Notes under the pieces: generated by a model | Told to the model about the DNA's origin: nothing | Database searches by the model: none | Seen by the model: the letters and a program-made list of their open reading frames with translations, nothing else | Translations under genes and position numbers: made by a program | Part shown: one piece after another, positions 11,446 through 23,400 of the stretch | How the letters are laid out: each line of letters opens with the position of its first letter | Position numbering within the stretch: position 1 is the stretch's first letter | Assembly (NCBI GenBank): GCA_905221605.1 | Contig: CAJNDS010002788.1 | Coordinates: forward strand, 179,501-243,500 | Direction of reading: 5' to 3' | DNA: 64,000 bases | From: Symbiodinium natans | Taxonomy: Eukaryota > Sar > Dinophyceae > Suessiales > Symbiodiniaceae

Positions 11446-14400
11446 ACGGACCTTACGTCAAAGCATGTCAGGTAACTTTCGGGTTTGCAGCATGTTTGCA
11501 GGGTGCCGGAACCAGAGCATCTTGGCGTAGGTGATTATGATATTCGGATATGAATATAGATGAGGTGAGGGGGAGACACGGGAGACACGGGGGTATACAC
11601 GCAGAGCGAGGCGTCGAATTCGGCCCGGACGGCTGCAAGATCTGGACTCGAGATGTCCGGGCGACGGCTGAAGCATTCGGTTCCATTTGCCTACGGAGAC
11701 TCAGCTCGCAAAAAGCAGCATGACTCCGTATGAAGCAACATGAACAGCATCTCAGGATGCTTGAAATATTCGAAGATCCCCAAAGCCAGCTTTGCCGAGG
11801 TTTGCGTCCTTGGGCCTGGAGGAGGTGGCGGGCGCGGCGGACGCCTTCCAGCCGGTGGAGGGCGGCGCAGGGCGGGCCTGCCGAGGGGCCAACAGCACGG
11901 ACACGCAGGGGTCCTACTACGACTACTACCACCCCTCGGTGGTGACGACCATGTCCCGTTGCAAGGCCCTATGCATTGAGACGTCGGGCTGCCAGGGCAT
12001 TCAGTTCAGTATCCATGGCTGTCAGATTTGGACCCGTGTGGGTGGAATCCAAAGCACGGCCCCGTCGCCGGACCTGACCTGCCTCAGCTACAAGCCCTTC
12101 CGGCTCGTGGATGGCTTCAGCGACCGGTCCTGTCGCGGGACAAGCGTGCAGGACAACGCCCCCTCCAACTTCCTGAGCCTCGCGTCGCCTTCGTTGGCAG
12201 CTTGCCAGAGCAGCTGTGCACAAGAGCCCGGATGCAAAGGAGTGGAGTACAACGTCAGCGGCACGGCGTGCGAGGTGTGGACTCTGCCCTCGGGGATCAC
12301 GGCAAGTGTGGCATCGCCAGGGACCACGTGCATGAGGTACGAGCCCTTCGTCGCAGCAGACGGCGGCCTCAACCGGTCATGCCGGGGAGCAGATGTGGAT
12401 GATGACTGGCCGAGCTACTACGTGGTCCGCGAGTACACCTGGTCCTCTGGCCCCTCCATCGAGGAATGCAAGGGCCAGTGTTTGTCGACGCCCGGCTGTC
12501 GAGGTGTGGAGTACACGAAAGCCCAGTGCAAGATCTGGACCCGTCAGGGCGGGATCCAAGCGACCGCTGCGAGTCCGGGATCTTTGTGTCTGCGCTTTGG
12601 TCCCTTCGACCCCCTGGAGCTGCTCGATGCCTTCTGGCCCTTCGACGGCGCTGACCGCGCGTGCCGCGGGAGCTCCCGCACGGACCTCCTGCCCAGCTAC
12701 TACACGTCCGTTGGCCCGGACAAGGCCGCATCCCTCGAAGCATGCAAGAGCCTTTGTGTTCGCACCGCTGGCTGCAAAGCTATACAGTTCACCTCCACCG
12801 AGTGCCAGCTCTGGACAAGGAGTGGAGGCGTGGAGGCCACGGTCACGCAACCCGGCTCCTCCTGCCTCCTCTTCCGGCCCTTCCGTGCCGTGGACGGTGC
12901 CGAGGACCGGCGCTGCGCCAGCAGCGGTGCCAACGGCGGTGCCAGCGACAGCCAGCCCAGTGACAGCTTGGCCTCCTGCCAGATGCTGTGCCAAGATTCT
13001 CCATGGTGCGCCGGCATCAGCTTCGAGTCTGGCAATTGCTCCGTGCACACGGGCGAGTTCTCCAGTGAGGCAAGCCAAGGTAGCCGGTGCCTCAGCTACG
13101 AGCCTTTCGTGACGGTGGATGGCGGCGTGGACCGGGCCTGCAGAGGCTCGCACGAAGACGACCTCAGCAGCTACTACTACAAGGGCTACGCCCTGACGGA
13201 AGTGCCGACGCTGGAGCGCTGCAAGCTGCGGTGCGCCGCCACGGAGCAGTGCCAGGGACTGGACTTCTCCGCTGAGGGCTGCAAGGTCTGGACCCGGACC
13301 CAAGGCATCCAGGCCACCAAGGCGAGCCCCGGAAGCCACTGCCTGCGGTATGGAGCCGCAGACCCTTTGCTGAGTGCTTCTGCTTTCGAGGCAATGGATG
13401 GAGGTATGAACCGAGCATGCCGAGGCCAGGACGAGTTGGACAACTTGGACAGCCACTACACCGTCATTACCTCGTGGCCGGAGAATTCATCAATGGATGC
13501 GTGCCAGAGACTCTGCATGAACACGGCTGTGTGCAAAGGGATAGAATTTCGTTTAGGCGCCTGCGAGCTTTGGACTCTGGCGGGTGGGATCCAGGCTTCA
13601 GTTCATTCAGCCGGAAGAGCCTGCTTTCGATACACGCCTTTCCAGACGCTGGATGGATTCTCAGACCGAGTTTGTCGTGGGAGCAGCGTGACTGACACTC
13701 AAAGCAGCTACTACAACATCTACTCTCCAGCTGAGGCTCCCACACTGGATGCTTGCAAAGCGCTGTGCATGACGACTCCAAGCTGCAAAGGCATCGAGTA
13801 CCGAGGCTGGTGTGAGGTCTGGACGCGGCCAGAAGGAATCGGAGCGGTTGCGTATTCTCCCGGGTCGCAGTGCACCCGCTATCTGCCCTTCATTAACATC
13901 GAGGGTGGGATCAACCGAGCATGCCGTGGTTCGAATCCATTGGACAGCTACAGCAGCTACTACAACTTTTTCAGTGGGACCACGATAGATGAATGCAAGG
14001 TCTTGTGCTCCAGGACACCTGGCTGCAAAGGCATCGAATTCCGTGATGAACGCTGTGAAGTCTGGACTCGGCGTGGTGGGATCCAGGCCTCGACGTATAC
14101 TCGTGGCTCCTTGTGTATGAGCTACGGCGGGAGTGATCCTTTCGATGACAGTCATGCCTTCATTGCCCTGAATGGTGGCAATCCCACGATGTGCCATGGC
14201 TTGTCAAAAGTGTCCGATGGCCAGACTCCGTCATTGTACGACTGCCAAGTGAGATGTCTCTCCACGCCAGGCTGTCGGGGAGTCAGCTTCGGCTCTGGCT
14301 TAGGCTGCACAACCTGGCTGGGAGGGGAGCTGTCAGAGCTTTCGCCTGAGTCACCCACTGGGATTTGGGGTGTTTGCCACAGCTTCCAGCCCTTCCGCGA

Positions 14401-17400
14401 TGTGGACGGTGGCGAGGGCCGGGCGTGCCGGGGTGAGACTTCCGAGGACGTGCAGAGCTCCTACTACCTGGAGAGCTCGGCCACTTCATTGCAGGCCTGC
14501 CAAGACCAATGCGTGAGGCACTCGGAGACAACCCTGGCAAGCGGAGCATGCAAAGGCATCTCGTACGACTCGTCTTCCGGCGCCTGCCGCGTGTGGACGC
14601 TTCCAGCCGGCATCGGGGCCACCGCTGCCGAGGCCGCGTCTTTCTGCCAGCGCTACGAGCCCTTCGTGGCCCTGGACGGCGGCCACAACCGAGCGTGCAG
14701 CGGTTCAAGTGGCGACTACACGGAGCTCAGCTTCTCCCAAGCCTCCAACTTGGATGCCTGCCGCAGTCGCTGCGTGGCCACTGCAGGCTGCACAGGCCCG
14801 GGGGGATGGGGGGGGGAAGGAAAGTCGTACATTCCCATATAGGTAAGCATTTGGAAAGGCCCACCAAGCAAGGAACGCGAGAGCTCTCACTCTGCCAGGC
14901 AGCCAACTTATGGCTTCTCTCGACTCTACCTGACTGTGCTACCTCTCTCGCGCTCTCGCTCTCTTTCCCTCTCTCTCGCTCTCTCGCTCGCTCGCTCTTT
15001 GTGCAAGATTCGATGAGAAGCGCACGTGGCTTTCTTGGCGGGGAGGGGGGGGGCGCGCAGTTGCCTCCGCATCCGCAGAGGCATCGACTTCAGCCAGCAG
15101 CGCCTCCGCTGCCGAGTCTGGCTGCGCAGGGTCCGGAGCACCCTCTTCGAGTCCGGCTCGATCTGCCTGCAGCTGCTCAGCTCCGAGATGCCCCGGTCCT
15201 CGTTTTCTTAGTCGGGGCGAAATTCAATGGGGCGAACACGTCTGAATAGTCTGAATACTGAAGAGCAAGCAGCAGAGCAGCCACATTCACGAAACATTCA
15301 GGAAACGGAGGGCACGGTCAGCAAAACAGAGTCAGAAGGCGAGCCTTGAGAGTCAAGAAACGGGAAAGCCACAAAGGGGAAACCGGGAAACACAAGCAAA
15401 TCCTTGACGCGGCCATGTTGGTCGTAAGGAAGAGTCAGACAACAGGCTCGCCAAGGGCTTGCTTGTGGGAAGATTTAGTGCCAATGTTGTGCCCGAGTCA
15501 CCGAGTGACCGCCGACGCTTGGCGAGCCAGGGGAGGTGGTCACTAAGCCACAATATTCAACAAAAAATGACCTCCGCAAAAGAATCTGCGCTCGAGCAAG
15601 GCCCCACAGTGGCTCCCGCAAGAGCCGCGGCCTTTTGCAGAACAAATGCAGCGACACTGAGCAAAACCTGCACGCATGTTGGTCCATTGAAAGGCTTTCT
15701 TGTGCGAGTGCAACACCTTCGAAAAAAACTTCCTCGGAGTCAAAAAGCCGTTCTAGCAAGGCGCTAAAATGATTCCCCAAGAGGTGCGGTCATTTGGAAA
15801 CAAATTCAAGCGACACTGAGCAAAGTCCTGCATGCGTGCATGCTGCATGCGTGCATTTTTGGTCGTGAGGTGTGGCGTGCCCCAGTGACCGCCGTTTTTG
15901 GCAAGCCGGGGGGGACGGTCGCTGGGACACAAAGTCAACCCAAGAACCTCCCAAAAAGCTTCTACAGAGTCAACTGCTCCAGTAAGGCCTCAAGCTGCCT
16001 CCCCCAAAAGGCGGGCGCGGTCATGTGGGAACAAATTCAAGCTGAACACGTCCTGTGCGCGCATTTTGGTCGTGACATGTGGAAGAATCAGAATGTCCCC
16101 GTCTCCGCCTCTGACTCTCTTGGTGGGTTTCCTGACTTTGCAAACCCCGCTTCCTGAATTCCTCTCGCTGTTTTCTGACATTGCTCCAGAAACCAGACAC
16201 TTGACAAAGGATTTGTCAACAACAAAACACCCTCTCTAAAAAAAAGCTCTCCAGACATCTCGAAGTGTGGAAAACACCACAGAACCGCTCAGCATCCCAA
16301 TTCCAATTATTGCCGGTGGTTTCATGTGGCAGTTCCCTTTGCCAAGGTTTGGGTCCTTGGGCCTGGAGGAAGTGGCGGGCGCGGCGGACGCCTTCCAGCC
16401 GGTGGAGGGCGGCGCAGGGCGGGCCTGCCGAGGGGCCAACAGCACGGACACGCAGGGGTCCTACTACGACTACTACCACCCCTCGGTGGTGACGACCATG
16501 TCCCGTTGCAAGGCCCTGTGCATTGAGACGTCGGGCTGCCAGGGCATTCAGTTCAGTATCCATGGCTGTCAGATTTGGACCCGTGTGGGTGGAATCCAAA
16601 GCACGGCCCCGTCGCCGGACCTGACCTGCCTCAGCTACAAGCCCTTCCGGCTCGTGGATGGCTTCAGCGACCGGTCCTGTCGCGGGACAAGCATGCAGGA
16701 CAACGCCCCCTCCAACTTCCTGAGCCTCACGTCGCCTTCGTTGGCAGCTTGCCAGAGCAGCTGTGCACAAGAGCCCGGATGCAAAGGAGTGGAGTACAAC
16801 GTCAGCGGCACGGCGTGCGAGGTGTGGACTCTGCCCTCGGGGATCACGGCAAGTGTGGCATCGCCAGGGACCACGTGCATGAGGTACGAGCCCTTCGTCG
16901 CAGCAGACGGCGGCCTCAACCGGTCATGCCGGGGAGCAGATGTGGATGATGACTGGCCGAGCTACTACGTGGTCCGCGAGTACACCTGGTCCTCTGGCCC
17001 CTCCATCGAGGAATGCAAGGGCCAGTGTTTGTCGACGCCCGGCTGTCGAGGTGTGGAGTACACGAAAGCCCAGTGCAAGATCTGGACCCGTCAGGGCGGG
17101 ATCCAAGCGACCGCTGCGAGTCCGGGATCTTTGTGTCTGCGCTTCGGTCCCTTCGACCCCCTGGAGCTGCTCGATGCCTTCTGGCCCTTCGACGGCGCTG
17201 ACCGCGCGTGCCGCGGGAGCTCCCGCACGGACCTCCTGCCCAGCTACTACACGTCCGTTGGCCCGGACAAGGCCGCATCCCTCGAAGCATGCAAGAGCCT
17301 TTGTGTTCGCACCGCTGGCTGCAAAGCTATACAGTTCACCTCCACCGAGTGCCAGCTCTGGACAAAGAGTGGAGGCGTGGAGGCCACGGTCGCGCAGCCC

Positions 17401-20400
17401 GGCTCCTCCTGCCTCCTCTTCCGGCCCTTCCGTGCCGTGGACGGTGCCGAGGACCGGCGCTGCGCCAGCAGCGGTGCCAACGGCGGTGCCAGCGACAGCC
17501 AGCCCAGTGACAGCTTGGCCTCCTGCCAGATGCTGTGCCAAGATTCTCCATGGTGCGCCGGCATCAGCTTCGAGTCTGGCAATTGCTCCGTGCACACGGG
17601 CGAGTTCTCCAGTGAGGCAAGCCAAGGTAGCCAGTGCCTCAGCTACGAGCCTTTCGTGACGGTGGATGGCGGCGTGGACCGGGCCTGCAGAGGCTCGCAC
17701 GAAGACGACCTCAGCAGCTACTACTACAAGGGCTACGCCCTGACGGAAGTGCCGACGCTGGAGGGCTGCAAGCTGCGGTGCGCCGCCACGGAGCAGTGCC
17801 AGGGACTGGACTTCTCCGCTGAGGGCTGCAAGGTCTGGAACCGGACCGAAGGCATCCAGGCCACCAAGGCGAGCCCCGGAAGCCACTGCCTGCGGTATGG
17901 ACGGCGTGATCCCGTCTTGGACACGTCCTCTTTCAAGCCCGTGGATGGTGGCGTCGGGCGCGCGTGCCGTGGTCAAGACGAGACAGACAACTTGGACAGC
18001 CACTACACGGTGCACGTGTTCTGGCCGGAGAACTCTACGTTGGAAGCGTGCCAGCAGCTTTGCATGGAAACCCTTGCCTGCAAGGGCGTGGAGTTCCGGC
18101 TGGGAGCTTGCGAGATTTGGACTCTGGCCGGCGGCATCCAAGCATCGGTAGGAGCACCCGGAAGGACCTGCATGAGATATGAGCCGTTCCAGTCTGTCGA
18201 TGGGTTCTCTGACCGTGTTTGCCGTGGCAGCAGCTCCAGCGATACTCAGGACTCCTACTACGCCATATATTCACCAACCCAAGCTCCTTCGATGGAAGCC
18301 TGCCAGTCCTTGTGCAAGACGACTCCAGGTTGCCAGGGAATTGAGTACCGAGGTTGGTGCGAGGTGTGGACTCGACCTGATGGCATTGGGGCAGTGGCGC
18401 CCTCACTGGGATCGCAATGCCTGCGGTACCAGCCTTTCGCTGGCGTGGATGGCGGGGTGAACCGTGCCTGTAGGGGAGTGGATCCCACCGACAGCTGGAG
18501 CATCTACTACACAGTCTTTGCGCAGGAGCAGGCAGCTACTGTAGAAGCTTGCAAAGCCAAATGCATTGCAGCATCAGGTTGCAGGGGCATTCAGTTCCAA
18601 CCTGGAAGGTGTGAGGTGTGGACGAGGCGTGCTGGGATTGGGGCCACTGTAGCCAGCGCGGGCACGATCTGCATGCGCTACGACACCTTCAACGTGGCCG
18701 AGGCGAGCGATGCCTTCGTGACAGTCGGCCCCAACCAGGCATGTCGAGGATCAAGCCCAACTGACGACCAGCCGAGCTATTACATTCTTCGTGGGCCAGA
18801 TGTGGCTGCCAATGAAGAAGAATGCCGACTCTTGTGCATGGCCACACCTGAGTGTCAGGGAATCGACTTTAGCTCGGATGGTTGCAAGGTCTGGACAAGA
18901 AAAGCCGGCATCGAGAGCTCTGCCGCCTGGGGAGGTGCCACGTGCTTGCGATATGATCCTTTTGAGCCAGTGGATGGTGGTGAGGGCCGTGCGTGTCGCG
19001 GGGCTGATGTCAATGATGACTCGCAAGACAACTATGTACTGCATACCGTAGCTACAGTGCCCACTCTTGTAGACTGCAAGATCAAGTGTGCCAGTACCAC
19101 GGGCTGTAAAGGCGTGTCCTTCTCCGAATCTGGCTGTCAAGTATGGATCCGGTCGGGCGGCATCCAGGCGAGCGCCCCGAGTAGCAGCTCCTGCTTCCGC
19201 TACATGCCCTTCACCCCTGTCGGCGGAAACGACCAAGCCTGTCGAGGAGCCCACTCCCAAGACAACAACGCCAGCTACTACCAGTCATTCTCACCAGAGC
19301 AGGTGCCGTCCATGGAACTCTGTCGCTTACGGTGTGCTGCGACAGATGGCTGCACTGGAGTCGAGTTCGGTGCCTTGGGGTGCAAAGTGTGGACTCGCTT
19401 CGAAGGCATCCAGGCAACGGAGTTCGTGGCTGGCTCCCTGTGCCTCCGCTTCGGCAGCCCGAGTCCGCTCCTCCGCGCGAGTGCTTTCAAGCCCGTGGAT
19501 GGTGGCGTCGGGCGCGCGTGCCGTGGTCAAGACGAGACAGACAACTTGGACAGCCACTACACGGTGCACGTGTTCTGGCCGGAGAACTCTACGTTGGAAG
19601 CGTGCCAGCAGCTTTGCATGGAAACCCTTGCCTGCAAGGGCGTGGAGTTCCGGCTGGGAGCTTGCGAGATTTGGACTCTGGCCGGCGGCATCCAAGCATC
19701 GGTAGGAGCACCCGGAAGGACCTGCATGAGATATGAGCCGTTCCAGTCTGTCGATGGGTTCTCTGACCGTGTTTGCCGTGGCAGCAGCTCCAGCGATACT
19801 CAGGACTCCTACTACGCCATATATTCACCAACCCAAGCTCCTTCGATGGAAGCCTGCCAGTCCTTGTGCAAGACGACTCCAGGTTGCCAGGGAATTGAGT
19901 ACCGAGGTTGGTGCGAGGTGTGGACTCGACCTGATGGCATTGGGGCAGTGGCGCCCTCACTGGGATCGCAGTGCCTGCGGTACCAGCCTTTCGCTGGCGT
20001 GGATGGCGGGGTGAACCGTGCCTGTAGGGGAGTGGATCCCACCGACAGCTGGAGCATCTACTACACAGTCTTTGCGCAGGAGCAGGCAGCTACTGTAGAA
20101 GCTTGCAAAGCCAAATGCATTGCAGCATCAGGTTGCAGGGGCATTCAGTTCCAACCTGGAAGGTGTGAGGTGTGGACGAGGCGTGCTGGGATTGGGGCCA
20201 CTGTAGCCAGCGCGGGCACGATCTGCATGCGCTACGACACCTTCAACGTGGCCGAGGCGAGCGATGCCTTCGTGACAGTCGGCCCCAACCAGGCATGTCG
20301 AGGATCAAGCCCAATCGACGACCAGCCGAGCTATTACATTCTTCGTGGGCCAGATGTGGCGGCCAATGAAGAAGAATGCCGACTCTTGTGCATGGCCACA

Positions 20401-23400
20401 CCTGAGTGTCAGGGAATCGACTTTAGCTCGGATGGTTGCAAGGTCTGGACAAGAAAAGCCGGCATCGAGAGCTCTGCCGCCTGGGGAGGTGCCACGTGCT
20501 TGCGATATGATCCTTTTGAGCCAGTGGATGGTGGTGAGGGCCGTGCGTGTCGCGGGGCTGATGTCAATGATGACTCGCAAGACAACTATGTACTGCATAC
20601 CGTAGCTACAGTGCCCACTCTTGTAGACTGCAAGATCAAGTGTGCCAGTACCACGGGCTGTAAAGGCGTGTCCTTCTCCGAATCTGGCTGTCAAGTTTGG
20701 ATCCGGTCGGGCGGCATCCAGGCGAGCGCCCCATTGAGTAGCAGCTCCTGCTTCCGCTACATGCCCTTCACCCCTGTCGGCGGAAACGACCAAGCCTGTC
20801 GAGGAGCCCACTCCCAAGACAACAACGCCAGCTACTACCAGTCATTCTCACCAGAGCAGGTGCCGTCCATGGAACTCTGTCGCTTACGGTGTGCTGCGAC
20901 AGATGGCTGCACTGGAGTCGAGTTCGGTGCCTTGGGGTGCAAAGTGTGGACTCGCTTCGAAGGCATCCAGGCAACGGAGTTCGTGGCTGGCTCCCTGTGC
21001 CTCCGCTTCGGCAGCCCGAATGAACTGCTTGATGCAGGCGCCTTCAGGCCCATCGACGGTGGTGTCGACCACGCTTGCCGTGGCCGCAATGAGACCGACA
21101 ATCTGGACGAGTACTACACACTATTCTGGGCGTGGCCGGAGAACGCCTCACTCCAGGCTTGTCAGGACAGGTGCGCTTGAAGCTCAGTTGAAGTGCACTT
21201 CACACATAACACACATATGCGCACACTCGGATCAGTTGACATGACAGCTCAATGACCACACATGGGACACGCCATGGCGGAAGGGAAGCCAAGCTTGCAA
21301 GTTGAGGTCTTTCTGAAGTTCTGAAGTCAAAAGGTTGCCGAACGTGCATGTTTTTGCTCTCAGGTGAGAACTCCAGGTTGCAGAGGCGTCGAGTTTCGGA
21401 TGGGAGGGTGTGAGATTTGGACGACTCTGATCGAAGCGACGGTGCCGTCCGCTGCAAGGACTTGTCTCAAGTACGAACCTTTTCGGACCTTGGGTGGCTT
21501 CAAAGACCGTGTTTGCCGGGGCAGTTCTTCAACAGACAGCCTGAGCAGCTACTACACACTCACTGGCCCGGATGTTACCCCAACCCTGGATGCTTGTCAG
21601 AATCTGTGCGTAGCAACTCCGGCATGCAAGGGTGTCGAGTACAGAGGCGGCTGGTGCGAAATCTGGAGGCGCCCAGAAGGCATCGGGGCAGTCGCGGTGT
21701 CTCCTGGTGCCGACTGCTGGCGGTACGAGCCCTTCCTAGAGGTGGACGGCGGCCTGAACCGAGCCTGCCGTGGGGCCGACGCCGCGGACAGCTGGAGTAG
21801 CTACTACACTCTGGTGTCAGCGAGCTCGCTCTTGGAATGCAAAGAGGCGTGTCTGACGCAATGGAACTGTAAGGGCCTTGAGTACCGCCAGGGCTCTCTG
21901 CACTATCCCGGGAGGTGCGAGGTCTGGACGCGCCAGGCTGGCATCCAGGCATCGGCCCCGAGCACGGGCGCGCTTTGCCTCCGGCTTGGGGGGAGTGAAG
22001 AGCTGGCGACGGATGCCTTCTTTGCTTTCCAGGGCGGCCTAAACAGGGCTTGCCGTGGCTCCGACCCAGCTGATGACCAGGCAAGCTACTACGACTGGTA
22101 TGGGCCGGCAGGGATCGAAACCTTGGAGCAATGCAAGCTCCGCTGTGCGTCCACGCCAAACTGCCGAGGCATCGACTTCAGCGATGAAGGATGCAAGGTC
22201 TGGACACGGGAGGTAGCAAGCAGCTCAGAGAGTGCAGGATCCACGTGTTTGCTTTTCGAGCCCTTTCAGCCAGTTGATGGTGGAGAGAATCGTGAATGCC
22301 GCGGTTCTGATACCTCAGACATCTCTGAAGGCTACTATAGCCGGAGTCCGGCACTGTCACTCCAGGACTGCAAACTGCAATGTGCCACCACCAGCGGCTG
22401 CACCGGCATCTCCTACAACACAACTGGGTCAAGCTGCCGTGTTTGGACCGCCACGGTTCGAAGCTCCGTGGAGGCTTCTGGAAGCAGCTGCCTGCGCTAC
22501 GGGCCCTTTGTGGACGTGAATGGAGGTCGAGACCAGTCTTGCCGAGGAGGACACATCTATGACAATGCTGCCTTCTACTATCGGTCGTACACATTGGCTC
22601 AGGTGCCCAACTTGGAGGCCTGCAAAGTGGAGTGTGTCGGTACACGCAGCTGTAAAGGGGTCGACTTCAGCCCTCTCCAGGGCTGTAAGGTCTGGACCAG
22701 GGTGCAGGGCATCGAAGCAACAGCCGCGGCTCCCGGCTCCGTGTGCGTCCGCTACGGCGTGCCCGATCCCCTGCGCTCTGCGGACGCCTTCCCGGGCATG
22801 GATGGTGGAATCAACCGAGCATGCAGAGGCGCCAACGAGACTGACAACGACGAGAAGCACTGGATCTTCTACCCAATCTCGCAAGCAACTTGTCTCATCA
22901 CCCCGACTAATCGCGGCGAAAAGCACCCCGCTTTGAGCATGGCTTCGTAGGCATCGCTAGAGGGTCATTCTCTTAACCTCTTGACTAGGTCAGAGCCCAG
23001 AGGCCTGGAGGCCTAGAACGGCAGAATGGGCTAAGGTGAGGACACTCGAAGCCTGTCAGCTGCGATGCATCTTCAAGCCCGGCTGCATGGGAGTGGAGTT
23101 CAATCGATGGGGCTGCGAGGTCTGGATGCGCCCTGAAGGAATCCAGGCCTCCGTCTATGCATCCGGCTACCAGTGTTTTCGCTTCAAGCCCTTTGAAGCG
23201 GCAGATGGCTTCGACTCTTGCACGCAGGGAGATGCAGGGATAGCACAACACTGAGCAGTAAGAACTCACGCCCGGGTTGCAGACGCTTGCAGCAAGCTTG
23301 CACGCTCGCAGCACGCTAGCATGTTTGGAAGCACTCTGAAGTTGTTTGAGCTGCTCTTGCTTGCTCTTGTTCCCTTTTTGTTCCCTCCCGTCGATCCCAG

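Noticed and set aside
12377-18141. Long minus-strand open frames opposite the PAN array (about 359 and 405 codons)
   Set aside because: They are antisense shadows of a GC-rich, highly repeated coding region. They recur identically wherever the + strand repeats are duplicated and show no domain.
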